Shown piece after piece: positions 11,268 to 24,381 of a stretch of 64,000 nucleotides of DNA. The position numbers and the translations under genes were made by a program. Source of the DNA: Cyrtodaria siliqua (lineage: Eukaryota; Mollusca; Bivalvia; Adapedonta; Hiatellidae); the NCBI GenBank assembly GCA_037043455.1, contig JAWPHD010001134.1:62001-126000 (forward strand). The letters run 5' to 3'. Position 1 is the first letter of the stretch. The number at the start of each line of letters is the position of its first letter. The notes beneath the pieces were generated by a model. It saw nothing but the letters and a program-made list of their open reading frames with translations, made no database searches and had not been told where the DNA came from.

Positions 11268-11601
11268 GTGATACGAAAACGCACTCGTTTCTATATCGCA
11301 AGAATATTTCTCACTCGGGAATTATTTCCCGTATCACTTCAACAATGTTAATTAAACTCTATATCAATCCTTATTTGTAAATAGTTTTATCTTTATATAT
11401 TTACATTAATTTTTATTTACTACTTCATTTCTTCATCTTTCATCAGTTTTTGTGCACAATATGACCTATTTTTGTGTCGACGTGCCGTAAAACACCATTT
11501 ATTCATTCATTCCTATTCATACACAGTACCAACTGTAATACATATATACACTAATCACTGTACTTTTTGCCCCGCCCTTAATATATAAGAAGAAAACTCA
11601 C

Positions 11602-11820
11602 TGTTATTGCACAACGGACACTCCTCCTTGCTGCTGAACATACACGACCAACAGCGCTCGTGACCGCACGAGTCAATCAACCTACGCTTCTTCCCCTTGT
11701 CAAACGGTAGGTGACATGTTGGACACAGGTCCTGCGGGATGGATTGCTGACTTTGGGCGACCCCTAGGGAACTGGGACCCAATGGCCCATCCATTCCCAG
11801 GTTCTGTATTGCATCTAAGT
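11602..11820 (-). CDS. RING-finger exon of the same gene
   Basis: This 219-base exon encodes a C3HC4-type RING. A strong acceptor (ttcttttattttcacag) precedes 11820 and a donor (gtgagt) follows 11602; both ends are phase 1, matching the donor phase at 35627. Residue 736 is an Asp split across the junction. Counting in this exon, the metal ligands are C33, C36, C52, H54, C57, C60, C68 and C71, with the segments CPTCHLPFDKGKKRRL and CGHERCWSCMF. RING domains usually recruit E2 enzymes, but some act only as binding modules. From memory the FDKGKKR...CGHERCxSCMF signature recalls the RING of TANC and Drosophila rolling pebbles proteins; I could not check this. The 23.8-kb gap to the first coding exon could hide further exons whose length is a multiple of three. 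Confidence 0.85.
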
Positions 11821-12218
11821 CTGTGAAAATAAAAGAAGAAAATTTAATTTTCAATAAACGTGTTATAAATAGTTACAAGTAAATATACATTTTTACATTT
11901 TCGAAAAATAAAGGAAGGGCAGAGGTGGAAATAACATTATGATTAACCACACACCTGTAAAACATATCATGCAAGTTTAGAAATAGTAATATATCATACC
12001 AAAAGAATGTTAGTGTCTTAACAGATCATATAACATTCAATGTCAACAGCTCTTCATTAGCTTTCCTTCTTCCTCTTTCAGGAAACTTAACGTTTAAGTA
12101 CCATAAACAATTAAATCAACACACTTTTAACTAAAAGGTCGGTTTAAGTTACTAAATGAGCACTGACAGGAAAAGGGAACTCAATTAGGGCATACAAAAT
12201 AAGAAAGTGGTCATTAAA

Positions 12219-12420
12219 TTTAAAGGGACACACGGCAATCTTGTTTATCAAGCATTGAAATTAGTGCCTCGATTTATTTAACCAGTATTGTTTTTTAATC
12301 AAAAATACTTATATAAAATGAAATAAAATGTTGAGTTTCCTTGCTTTCGTCTTGCTTTCGTCTTATTCTACCATAGGTTTATATATATTATTGGTGCAAT
12401 ATAATCAACATTCTAATGCA
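12219..12420 (-). mobile_element. Truncated S3 element
   Basis: Begins ttaaagggacacacggcaat and continues with the S3 interior in reverse orientation, but no second terminus is found. A 13-base internal duplication (cttgctttcgtct) is present near 12341-12365. Confidence 0.6.
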
Positions 12421-12652
12421 ACTATTATGTAACACGTTGCTACATTGGCTAACGTCTCAAAGTTGAGACCGTAAACCCCCCGATTTACCGTCTGAAAAAT
12501 ATGTGACATCACATAACGTTGATACAAACGACGTCATTGGATGACGTCAACAAAATGCTGGCATCCGTGAATTTGAGTTTTCATAGAAAATCAAGTGTGT
12601 AAGTATAATTCATTTTATATTTGTAGCATTTGAATGGAAAAACATTAGAATT

Positions 12653-12813
12653 GAGAACCATGCTAAGATTTTCAATCTGGGACGGTGTGTGGTTGGTTTT
12701 ACGGTCTGAAATTACATTTGATGGCTCCGCTACCGCGTCGCTGAAAACAAAATTTCAGACCGTAAAACCACTCATATACCATCCCAGATTGAAAATCTTA
12801 GCATGGTTATCTC
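12653..12813. repeat. Foldback element with about 60-bp arms
   Basis: The left arm gagaaccatgctaagatttt... and right arm ...aaaatcttagcatggttatctc pair over nearly their full length, including the inner blocks ggttttacggtctgaaatt and aatttcagaccgtaaaacc, around a 37-base loop. The 63-residue ORF across it is an artefact. Confidence 0.9.
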
Positions 12814-12823
12814 TTAATTAAAT

Positions 12824-13120
12824 GCGCGGCGGATTTGTAACCGGAGGCCCCGGGTTCAATCCTCCGTGGTGCCACTGAGTTCCGTCAGTGTGTTCTTGGG
12901 CAAGACACTTCTCCTTAGCCCCGTCCGTCGGATGGGGACGTAAACCGGGCGGTCTCGTGTATCGGTCTATCTCCGAGCATGTTAAAGAACCATAGGTATC
13001 TATTTGATAATAAGAGTAGGGCAGGTTCCCGGATTCCTATGTATCCTTCCCCTCTCTCTGGGGCGGCTCTAAATAACCTATACTGTGTTGATGAGCCGTT
13101 AAACAACATTCAATTCAATT
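12824..13120 (+). mobile_element. S1 SINE, 5'-truncated
   Basis: It begins inside the head (gcgcggcggatttgtaaccg), keeps the B box and full body and ends in the attcaattca tail. It sits 10 bases from the foldback element. The flanks tcttaattaa and tcttaagttaa may be a decayed target duplication. Confidence 0.88.
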
Positions 13121-14043
13121 CTTAAGTTAATAATATGTAAAAGCATTTTTTTTAAACTATCATTATAATTGATGTTGACTGAATAATGTAGAAAATCCAA
13201 CTGGACACCAACTGAACAATGTAGAAAACCGTGAGTTTTTCAAAATAAAGCCTGTCATGTGTCCCTCAAAATCCTGTCATAATCAACCGACAACTAGTAT
13301 TCATGAATACATCTTGAAACAAAATTATCACACAGCAGTGAGCTATAAATGTACCTAAACTATATAAACCTTTAATTTAAAATTACACCATAACTTTTTT
13401 TACAAAACTGATAAATACCTTCGTTATGAACTCCCATATCTGAACACATGAGTTTTACTATTACACACTATGTACACACCCTTGACAGTTATTAAATAAA
13501 TATATCAAAATCTCAACAAAGATAGTAAAACCACATCACTTGAATGGATAATACATAAATATCACAAGTGCTTCTTTACACAAACGCCCATTCACTGTAA
13601 AAGCATGAAGGCTTGTTTTAACATAAATGTTGATCGCAAGACGTAGATATTTTACTACAGGTGTTATATCCCCGATATATGAATGAACGTAACACGCGGC
13701 GGCACACAAGTCATAACACATACATACCGCACGTCAAGTCAGCTGTGACTGATTTAAAGAAATCGGGCCAATCCCATTTATAGATTATTAATTTAAATAT
13801 AGTGTACGATATACATAAAACACAATCCTCCAAACGTAATCTTCCTTTACAGTTGTGCACTAATTCAAGACTTACTGGAACTATTTAAAGGCCCGATTAA
13901 GGGGGATAAGTATAATATGGTGCACAATAGAAAGGGGATTCACAGAAATTGATCTTTATCCTTCCAGAAAAGGACAGATACTTTGATCTTTGACTTTTCA
14001 ATACAATTATATTCATCATCTATGTTCCCATTTCTGTATTAAA

Positions 14044-14161
14044 ATGCACTCAATAGTTTGACGCAACACTGTCATAACTACATATAAATAAGGAAGAAGA
14101 TACATGCACTCACTAGTTCGACGCAACACTGTCATAACTACATATAAATAAGAAAGAAGAT
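14044..14161. repeat. Tandem duplication of about 60 bp
   Basis: Two copies of a unit holding gacgcaacactgtcataact lie head to tail with a few base changes. Confidence 0.8.
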
Positions 14162-14217
14162 GCAACAGTTTTGTGTTGATCCTTAAATCTGACATTTGTT
14201 AATCAGCACATTAAGTT

Positions 14218-14480
14218 ATTTAGAGCTACTCCCAGAGAGTGGGAAAGGATACAGCGGTTAGTTGAATGTTGTTTTACTTCATTTTCAGCACATTTTAGGC
14301 TATATATGGCGGTTGATTTGTTCTTAATGGAGGCAGACCACTCACTTTTTTCTGGTTAGAACCAGTACTGTAAACCTCCTGGCATCCGTAAGAATCGATT
14401 TTCTTACTTACAAGTTGAACTCCGAGTGAAATTTGTACCAGCAGCGAGTGAGATTTGTACCAGCAGCGGTGAGAAGTAGG
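14218..14480 (-). mobile_element. S1 tail remnant followed by a 5'-truncated S2 SINE
   Basis: A short S1 piece (ttatttagagctactcccag) is followed by the S2 body on the minus strand (aggctatatatggcggttga, ggaggcagaccactcac, agaaccagtactgtaaacct). The tRNA-like head is missing and a short duplication of gtgagatttgtaccagcagc-like sequence replaces it. Confidence 0.65.
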
Positions 14481-14512
14481 ACGTTTTCAAAAGCAGAAGA
14501 TAAGCTCCAGTA

Positions 14513-14629
14513 CATGGGACCACCCTGCTAACATGCCCATCTGACAGGCATCATGGGACCACCCTGCGAACATGCCCATCTGACAGGCATCATGGGACCA
14601 CCCTGCTAACATGCCCATCTGACAGGCAT
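14513..14629. repeat. 39-bp tandem repeat, three copies
   Basis: Units start at 14513, 14552 and 14591 (catgggaccaccctgctaac...). The middle unit differs by one base. Confidence 0.93.
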
Positions 14630-15968
14630 TTACAAGAGTTAGTGACCTGTTCAAGACCACAAGAACAATATGGTTGCACCCACAATCTTTCAGTGATGAG
14701 ACAAAAACACTCAACGTTACTCCTTGATTCCTTCTCTCATGAAGGTAAAGCTATATATACCACATGTACTAAGATATTTTTATTTTTTTTATTGTTTTTT
14801 TTTGTTTATTATTTTTTGTGATTTCCAAAATTCCACCATTGTCTTAAAGGGAATGCATTTTCATGAATGGATAAGAAATTATTGTTATTGTTTTAACAAA
14901 TAAAAGAAAATGATAGCATTACACAGCCTAGCACCCACTATTGCAATGATACTAAGGGTTGAGAGACGTAGAGGTTTCCTGCTTCATAATTAAAATATAC
15001 ACCAGCATATGCACTTTGGAACCTCCATTGTAATATATTATTGAAAGTCATGCCCCAACTTGAGTCCATAAACTTTAGAACTTCACACATCCTCGGTAAA
15101 ATTCAACACCAGGGACCTGGGAGTAGCTGCAGCATACAACTCAGTTTAAACATTTCACTTTAAAACTAACCTTCGGCACTCCAAAAATATCCACGCATTA
15201 GCTTTCTATTCCACATTTTACCTGCATCATTATATGACACAACTGGACACACAATCAGAATATTGGACATGAGATCAGAGTGTAAACAACCAGGATGTCC
15301 AATAAATGTTGCCCAGATACCATTTCTGATACCGCTCTGCAGGACTGATATCAGCTGCAGAATTAATTGCTTAATTAACTAGCTAATTGGACAGGGACAC
15401 CTGCCAGTGCTAAACTGCTGTATTGGTGCTCTAGTTCACACAATGATACAGTGCAGTACTTATCCATTTAATTAATTAATTTTTAGGCAACTTTTACTAA
15501 TTGACTTTAGGCAGGTAATTTGGTCCTAATTGCTTTTACTTGCTTAAATAGCAGAACTAGGGTCTCTCAATTAGGCAATGGATAGACCTTAGCAGAATAA
15601 GTTGTTCCTTATCAATATCATGGTACTTATTAATGACCTAATTTGTACATTTTTATCAATATCAGATTGAAGAATAATTTTTTCAAAGAAAGACAACTCT
15701 GTAAAGCTTAAGCAGTCCAGTTTGATAAAATAGCAAGAGTTGTCTAGCTTGCCCTGTCGGTTATTTAGACTTACTTGAACTAAAACAGAACACGACTGGT
15801 GGGTAAACAAAGGGACGTTTACTAGTCATTTACATCAGTTTTATTTTTGGCTCGATATCAAGCGCCATCCATTGATAAATAAATTTTATACAAGCCAGAC
15901 AGGTCATGGATAACAGCAATATAGACAGGATAGGGGACAATGTTAATAGGAGTATGTCTACCCTTAGC

Positions 15969-16445
15969 AAATAATGGTCGACTGGGGAAATGATGGTCTG
16001 CTTATGAAATAATGGTGGGCCAATGCAATAATGGTAGGCAGAGGAAATAATGGTCAGCTGAGGAAACCATGGCTGATGGAGGAAATAATGGTCGGTTGGG
16101 GAAATCATGGTCAGCAGAGGAAACAATGGTCAGCAGAGGAAACAATGGTCAGCAGAGGAAATAATGGTCAGCTGAGGAAACAATGGTCAGCAGAGGAAAT
16201 AATGGTCAGCTGGGGAAATAATAGTTGGCTGGAGAAATAATGGTAGGCTGAGAAATATAATGGTTGGCAGGGGAAATAATGGTTGGCCAGTGAAATAAGT
16301 CAGATGAAGAAATAATGGTCGGCTTGGGAAATAATGGTCAGCTGGGAAAATAATGGTCGGCCAGAGAAATATTGGTCAGCTGAGAAAGTAATGGTCGGTC
16401 AGGGAAATAATGATCAGGGGAAAACAATGGTTGGCTGTGGAAAAT
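15969..16445. repeat. Degenerate 18-21 bp minisatellite
   Basis: Around 24 units of the form aataatggtcagctgaggaa fill the segment with variable spacing. ORFs on both strands here are by-products. Confidence 0.9.
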
Positions 16446-18065
16446 ATGGTTGCAGCAAGAAATCAAGGTTATAAAATGCAGGCATTGTGTATATATTATC
16501 CCCAGTGTGGGTATTATCATTACCTTGTGTTTATTTGGTTCCAAGTTTGATAGTTTGATAAAATATACTGAATTAGATACAGAAATAATATTTCTTGCTC
16601 TCAACATTTCTGAACATCTACTATATAACAATTTACCATTACAAAGTGATGCACTGCATACTTTTTTACCATTAAAATTCGTGAAGTGATCTTTTCATGC
16701 CAGCTATAAAAAGCAGCTGATTCAATTTCTTTAGCAACAAAAAAAACCCAGCTCATCTTCTGTAATAACACTAATGATGTTCATATAAACCCTTTTCAAC
16801 ACCCCTCTCATCCCCTTTGTATCATCTCAAAATTGTTTTCTATACCCCTATTGCTACTTTCTCACATAAAATATCATTTTTGATAGCCCTATCTCAGACA
16901 AGCTACTTAAAAGATTACAGTTAGGCTGATTACGGTTACATATATCCCTAAGTATTGCTGTGGTGGCTGGTGGGTAAACACTGACAACCTTGTTTGTATA
17001 GGTAATTCCCACCATGCGAAAATATCAGGAAACCTCAGTGAATATATAAAGTATCAAAGAAATGTTGTGTAATGTGGTAATAACTATACCAATATTAATA
17101 ACATGTAAAAACTTGGTGAAATAATTTTTGGCAGAAAATGTCACCAGCCATAATTGGATTATGGTATTTTATTTGGGGATTCTCCCTGAGAAAAGAACAC
17201 AGCTTCATACCAATGTTTAAAATTACATAGTTTAACATTACAAGCTTGCTCAGCTTAATTATTCTCACCCATTCTGCAACCCAATAAGCTTATAAATGTA
17301 TAATTATACCCACCCTTGGAATATTTTGACACTGACCATCAGCTCAGTGTTTCCTTTCAGATTTAGTATTTCATATGATCACAGTTTTGTATTTCTTGTC
17401 CTAGCAATTCATGCATACTCTTATAACTACTTCAAACTTCTTTCCCAAAAAAAGAGGAAGAGTTTAGTGTTCCTTTAATTTTGATCATTAATGTCCGCTT
17501 CTCATGGGGGCAATGTATTTTACTAATAGCAATTTGCAATACCAACACTAACTAAATATTAATTGCATTTGACCAAGCAATAAGACCAGGTGCCAGGTTG
17601 AATGAAATCAGAACTTTACAAAATGCTTTCTTGGTTGATTGGATTGTCATCTCTGTTAAACACAAAAACAATCTACCTGTTTCGGATAATGACACAGGAG
17701 GTGCACGTGTTGTTGAGCTTGCTAAGTTTGATAATGGACTGATATTAGTCTACTGATATTGCCTAATCGGATAAACAAGCTGAAGTAACTTCACTTGACA
17801 AATGAACTGGTACAACTTAATCTGATAATGGACAGGTATTGCCCAACCTGATAACAGTCTTAAGCAAATAAAATCTGCTCTTGGATGTTTGGGAAGCAAT
17901 ACAACAGAATTGATTTGTTGTTGTAATAGTTCAACACACTGACCATCAGGTTTCAATTTTTTAAAGCCGCTTAACAGCCACTTAACAACAGAAAAGATAT
18001 ATTATACAACTAGTTTCTGTCCGATTTGAAAACACATTCCACAAAAATACTAAAATATTTGAATG

Positions 18066-18210
18066 TTTGTTTGTTTGGTGTTTTACGTCATTTTTAGCAT
18101 GTTTTAGGCCATATATGACAGTTGATTTGTTTTGTGGTAGAGGCAACCCACCCAATTTTTCCTGATAGAACCAACTGAATACCGCCATCTGTAAGAAACA
18201 CTGACAACCC
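18066..18210 (-). mobile_element. S2 SINE fragment
   Basis: The tail half of S2 is seen on the minus strand (tttaggccatatatgacagt, gtggtagaggcaacccaccc, tgatagaaccaactgaatac). No head remains. Confidence 0.65.
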
Positions 18211-20387
18211 CTTGACTATGGTTAAAATATTTAGGCAACTAATAATTAGGCAAATCGTCTCTGAATCGTTGATAGTAAACTCTAATATAATCTTGCTTAA
18301 GTTGAAATGCATAGTATTCGGGGAGAATTATTTGGGATCGCCTGAGGCTGAAACACCATCTTTAAAGAGCCTTGATGCTACGCAAACCAAAGCGAAGGGC
18401 ACATGGTGCTTTGCTTATGGTTCAGGAAGATCTGAATTCAATAAGAATTGGGCCTGGTTCATCCGACCTGAAACCCAAAATACTAACCATCAACCAGTAT
18501 ACCACTCTCTTTAATCCATTGTTTGCAAAAACATCCTTACTTAAACTTGAGTCCAGGATATAAGAAGCCTTATAAAATATTTGTTCCCAGAAGTGCGATA
18601 GATAATACAAGATCAAAGCAACCATGTTTGATCAGTCCTGATTACCTCCCTTTACCATCAAGGCATATCTTTAATTGCCAATTTGAGCAAACGATAATTG
18701 GTAAACAGAAGCTTGGTATCATCTGACAACAAACAGTTGATTGTGTAATTCCTTCTGAAAGTAGGTTTAAAGTGAACTGTAGCTTCTCAGGCATGCTACC
18801 CCATATCGGTTCATTTTGTTAAAGCCATCATTTTGAAAATTCACGTGCACCTAGCACAATATTAATACAATTATTTTTTTTGGAGCAAGATATTGTGAGA
18901 TTCTACATGTATTTGTCTCATAAACCCCATACAAGTTGATGATATAACTGAAAGTTTCTCTGTGATGTCAGTTTACCTCGATATATTGTGATAAATCATT
19001 GTTCAGAACAATCTTCTTCTTTTTCTTTTTTTTCTTTTTTTTTTCATAGAAAGTTTTAGGGTCGGCCCCTTAAAAATAGGGTCGGTCGGGCCACAGGAAA
19101 CACAGGTATTTTGTTTTTTGGCCTTACCAAAGTATCTATAATGTGTAACAAAAATATATACCCTAATACAATGTCTAAAATTTATCAGAAATGCCATCAT
19201 TTTCAATAATATGACCAGGTGTTACATGTTCCTTGCAATAGTTGTGATGGACAGACAGGTCATTATATAAATGTCTGGCTTCAAGATGGCTGTAGTGGTC
19301 ATCCCAGGTCACAAAGATCAAATGGAAGGTATTAAAACAGACTGAGAATAATTGGTTGTGTTTGTCCAAGGTTAAGATGAGCTGAAAGGTATTAGAAACA
19401 CATATTTTTAGAGTGGTAAAAATGTTTTAATTGTCAAGTTGACCATGAAATATTTTGATGAATTGGCAAGATGTTTCATCGGTAACTGGCCAAGTTCATG
19501 CAATAGGAAAATATTTGATTTTGAGATGAATAATCCGATCGACAATATCGGAAAGCTTGTGGGGGAAAACTGAGCTCACCAAGTTCTGCCACATTGCCCC
19601 CCACCACCCCCTTTATTATATAATCTATAAAAATCAAGGGTACTTCACTCTTATATTAAAATTCTCAACATCTCCCCTCCCCCAGCATGACATTTGATGC
19701 ACAGATTATTAATTTCAATAGGAAGAATTACACATAACAGTCAAGTTTTTTGGAATGTGTATCTTGTTTAGGTGCGTTTCTTACGTTATCTTTTTAATTT
19801 CTAAATCTCTAGCATTTTTTTAATTTAACCCTGATAGAACCTCAAACAAATCTTTCAGAAAGCCACAAGAGAAAATCTTGACTGATTTTTGACTTTAAAT
19901 TGTTCCATCTGACTGTGAATGAATGTACAAGCACACTTGTGCACCTGACAAGTGCTGATTGAAGATAACTAGTGTATTCTTCTGTGTACCCACACATGCT
20001 ACCTCCATCATGATGTAACAGATATGTCTACATAAACACTGGCTGCCATGTGGAATTGAGGGTCAGGTGATGCCAGCACTTCATTTTTTCTAAATTCTCC
20101 CACGCTTCTGTATGATAGAGTTCTGATGGTTTGATTACAATTGTGCTAGTATCAGTCTTAGTCATAGAGATGAGCTGGAGTGATACAGGGATCATGTAGG
20201 TGATAGAAATCTATTAAACATTAAAGAGACATGATGCATGCAAGAGAAATTCTGCAATACAGATTGAATAGCAGTGTTAGCAAATATATTTATTAATTTT
20301 CCTTGCCCTTTTCATCTGTTTTGCTTCTTGCAAGTTGCTGATAAAGAACTTGTTCAATATGAGTGTCTCCCAGATAGGTGCCGTAAA

Positions 20388-20765
20388 GGTGCCAGTCTAG
20401 CATTTAGGGTGCCAATCTGGTATAGGAGATATATTCAAGTGGCAGGGGATCAGGCCAGTCTAGTGGGGAGGGGGCCATTCTAGTGGTAGGGGAGCCATTC
20501 TAGTGATGTGGGAGCCAGTTAATGTTTGGGAGCTATTCTAGCAGTAGGGGAGTCAGTCTAGCAATTGGGGAGTCCAGTCTAGTGGTGGAGACCCAGTCTG
20601 GTAGTGAGGGAGCCATTCTAGTAGTGAGGGAGCCAGTCTAGCAGTGTGGGAGCCAGTCTAGCAGTGTGGAAGGCAGTTTAGTGGTAGGGGAGCCAGTCTA
20701 GCAGTGAGGGAGCCAGTCTAGCAATGTGGAAGGCGGTCTAGTGGTGGGGGAGCCTGTCTAGCTGT
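20388..20765. repeat. Degenerate minisatellite of about 22 bp
   Basis: Units of ggagccagtctagcagtgag vary in length and base; about 17 can be counted. Confidence 0.88.
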
Positions 20766-20828
20766 AAAGTTCTGTATTTATATTACATAATATATATCTA
20801 TGACGTTTCATTATTATCATTTCCAAAC

Positions 20829-21150
20829 TTAAAGGGACACACGGCAATCTTGATTTTTTAAAAACTCACGGCGTCCCGTTAGTTTTTCTCTTCACTTGCA
20901 TTTGTTCAATCATTAATAGTAATTGTTAGAATAGTTCAAAGCAAATTATTTTTCCATATTACTAACTTTTTATAATAGTGCATCAATAATATATTTAAAA
21001 ATTTGGTGAAATATTGAAGAAAATTGAAATCTCGATTTTTTATTTAATCATATGCAAGCAGTTTTAAAGTCAAAATGACGCAGGATAACTAAATTGAGAA
21101 GCAAATTTTAACGTTTGAATAAAACTAAAGATTGCCATGTGTCCCTTTAA
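20829..21150 (+). mobile_element. TTAAAGGG-type short TIR element (S3), best-preserved copy
   Basis: 322 bases from ttaaagggacacacggcaat to attgccatgtgtccctttaa, giving inverted termini of roughly 20 bases. No ORF. Ends in TTAA suggest TTAA or TA target sites (inference). Confidence 0.85.
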
Positions 21151-21510
21151 AGCAACCTCTATTGTACCACAATGACCAATTGTGAAATTATTTGTCATTT
21201 TTTTGCAAAACGTCCTTCCTTCAAATTCCAAAAACATGCAAAATGCCAATGGTGAATTATATAAGAATTATAGGCTTTACTATGTAAGATAAATGGATAT
21301 AATTTGTCAGGCATGCTTCGTTGTGCACTATAACCTTTTGATGGTGTGGGTGGTTGATATTATACAGTAGTTTTCAATCATGACAATATTTCCTTTGTCA
21401 CCAACATAATTTTTAGAATAAAAAGAAGAATTGTACCTTCGACCTTATAAAGGCAAGCATCTTCTTTTAACTTTAAGAAACATGCTATTTTTGTCGCAAA
21501 CAATTTCCTT

Positions 21511-21790
21511 GAATTGAATTGAATTGAATGTTGTTTAACGGCTCATCAACACAGTATAGGTTATTTAGAGCCGCCCCAGAGAGAGGGGAAGGATACATAG
21601 GAATCCGGGAACCTGCCGTACTCTTATTATCGAATAGATTCCTATGGTTCTTTAACGTGCTCGGAGGATAGACCGATACACGGGACCGCCCGGTTTACGT
21701 CCCCATCCGACGGACGAGGCTAAGGTAAAGTGTCTTGCCCAAGAACACACCGACGGAATTCAGTGGCACCACGGAGGATTGAACCCGGAG
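21511..21790 (-). mobile_element. S1 SINE, head truncated
   Basis: The tail gaattgaattgaattgaatg comes first on the plus strand and the copy stops inside the B box (ggattgaacccgg). The body is almost identical to the copies at 3.6 and 12.9 kb, so it is young. Confidence 0.88.
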
Positions 21791-22649
21791 ATTGACTTTC
21801 AACACCAATATATTGCTTGGGAACACTTGCCTTTACTATATCAAGAAAAATATCTATCTTTCAATTTTTTTGTCCATTAAGAAAATGTGTTGAAAACTTT
21901 TTCTTTCGGTGCACAGATATTGTTTTTGCAGCAACCACAGTACATAAAGATTAGTTTTTCTCTATTGCCAGTGTTGTACATTCTCACAAAATTTTCTTTT
22001 AGTTCAACTGATATACTAATTATCCTTTTTTTTTCTGTAGCCAGTTTACGTTCATTCATTGCAAAACATTTTCTCATCAGACTTATAATCAGCACCGAAA
22101 ATCTGTGCTAATCAGCAGCATGAAAATCGTTATCTGATAACGTCAGAAACCAAGTCCATAAAACTGAGCACTCCTTCTGTGATAGTTATTAACTTCTTAA
22201 GAACTTTGACTTAATATTGTTTGCAGTAAAAAGTAATGGTTTAAAACATAAACTTTACGAAACCAAATAATCAGATAACCAGAAAGATGATTTTTTTTTA
22301 ACTGAGCCGATTTCTCCATTTATGTTTATCTACTGTGAATGTTGAACTTTGGGGGTCCTTTGCACAGCAATGATTTTGAATGGGAATATTTATTACCAAA
22401 TAATATAATAGTGCCTTTGAGGGAAACTGAAATACACACTAAATGAATGATGTGTAACAACAACATCGAAAAAACACCTTACCTGGCTTAATTACCATAT
22501 ATTTTTTAATCTAGTTAAGTTGCCCCAATCACATCCTTTTTTTAATAGGCCTAGCTTATTTACAGTTGCTTCAAAAAAGGAGAACAAGAATTCAAGATTA
22601 AGCAGATAATTATATGGTAATCTTGAATTATTTATTAATAAATAAAATG

Positions 22650-22812
22650 TGTGTGTAGACAAGTCACCTTTGACACTGTGTGTCGACAAAAGACAAGTAC
22701 CTGAGCTTTGTCGCTGTGTCTGTCGACAAAAATCAGCTCGGGGGATGTGTGTGTATGTCCACAAAAGTCACGTACCAGCTTTGTCTGTGTGTGTGTCGAC
22801 AAAATTCATCTT
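22650..22812. repeat. Degenerate gtgtgt / tcgacaaaa repeat
   Basis: About four units each contain a gtgtgt run followed by (g)tcgacaaaa, with 35-60 base spacing. ORFs at 22649 and 22708 come from it. Confidence 0.6.
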
Positions 22813-23485
22813 TGGTACGACACATGGCTGAATAAGAGACCAGTACACAATGTCTTTAGCCTCCGTGTGCTGGACAAACCAGCGGTTTTATTGAGGCTTC
22901 TTGCTCAAGGTACCACAGTAGTGGCAGAGATATGCCATCTGAGGCCCAAAGTGATATCATTTACCTTCTTAATTATGACATAAGCACAACTTATATTTCG
23001 CTCTCAAAGGATAATATATAACCCCATCATATTTCATATGATGATAAGTAGTTTTACACTGATACACAAAGGATAACAAACTTCCTATATCATATAACTG
23101 TCATATGTTGACAAGAAACCAATTTGGTTTTCTTCAGTTACCCCAGTTTTTACAGTTGAGTAATTCAGGTATATGTGCAGGTGTGAAGAGTATGGGATGG
23201 GAGTAAATGCGGATACTGAAGTGATGATATACAGTAATTCAGGTACAATGTTATGATAGGGAAACATGGTTCTTCATATATGGATGAATTCTGATTGCCT
23301 GAGACAGTAATACCACATTTAATATGAATTTTCTACACCAAAGAACCCATGTCAAATTTACAACAATCATGAACATGAGTTGCGATTTTACACCCTCTTA
23401 GGCACTCTTCTGTTTTAATGACAACGAAATTGCAACAGAATTATTGTAAATACTTAAACTTGGTACATAAAATGGATAAAAATCC

Positions 23486-24381
23486 TATGTGACAGATGAT
23501 GGAAGATGACAAGCAGTCTCTGTGACAGATGATGGAAGATGACAAGCAGTCTCTGTGACAGATGATGGAAGATGACAAGCAGTCTCTGTGACAGATGATG
23601 GAAGATGACAAGCAACCTATGTGACAGATGATGGAAGATGACAAGTAGTCTCTCTGACAGATGATGGACGATGACAAGCAACCTGTGTGACAGATGATGG
23701 AAGATGACACGCAACCTACTGATAGATGATGGAAGATGACAAGCAACCTGTGTGACAGATGATGGAATATGACAAGCAACCTCTGTGATAGATGATGGAA
23801 GATGACAAGCAGTCTCTGTGACAGATGATGGAAGAGGACAAGCAGTCTCTGTGACAGATGATGGAAGATGACAAGCAGTCTCTGTGACAGATGATGGAAG
23901 ATGACAAGCAACCTATGCGACAGATGATGGAAGATGACAAGCAGTCTCTCTGACGGATGATGGAAGATGACATGCAACCTGTGTGACAGATGATGGAAGA
24001 TGACAAGCAACATCTGCTAGATGATGGAAGATGACAAGCAACCTATGTGATAGATGATGGAAGATAACAAACAACCTCTGATACATGATGGAAGATGACA
24101 AGCAACCTCTGGTAAATGATGGAAGGTGACAAGCAACCTCTGTGATAGATGATGGAAGATAACAAACAACCTCTGATAGTTGATGGAAGATGACAAGCAA
24201 CCTCTGATAAATGATGGAAGATGACAAGCAACCTCTGTGATAGATGATGGAAGATAACAACCTCAGATAGATGATGGAAGATAAAAACAACCTCTGATAG
24301 ATGATGGAATATGACAAGCAACCTCTGTGACAGATAATGGAAAATGACAAGCAGCCTCTTTGACAGATGATGGAAGATGAC
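23486..24381. repeat. 33-bp (and 30-bp) minisatellite, about 28 copies
   Basis: The unit is gtgacagatgatggaagatg plus acaagcagtctct; the right half of the array has shorter, more diverged units. Unit lengths divisible by three keep frames open on the minus strand (190- and 169-residue ORFs with repeated Val-Ile-Phe-His-His-Leu), which I judge not to be genes. Confidence 0.94.

Larger units (their letters stand above)
8611..11601 (-). other. Intron between RING and linker exons
   Basis: This 2,991-base phase-1 intron is filled with repeats: a diverged SINE (8775-9076), a TIR element (9077-9310), a tRNA-like SINE fragment (9618-9712), an 11-copy 30-bp minisatellite (9771-10100), a hAT-like element (10723-11267) and a SINE-tail remnant with an ATTC run near 11470-11515. 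Confidence 0.65.
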
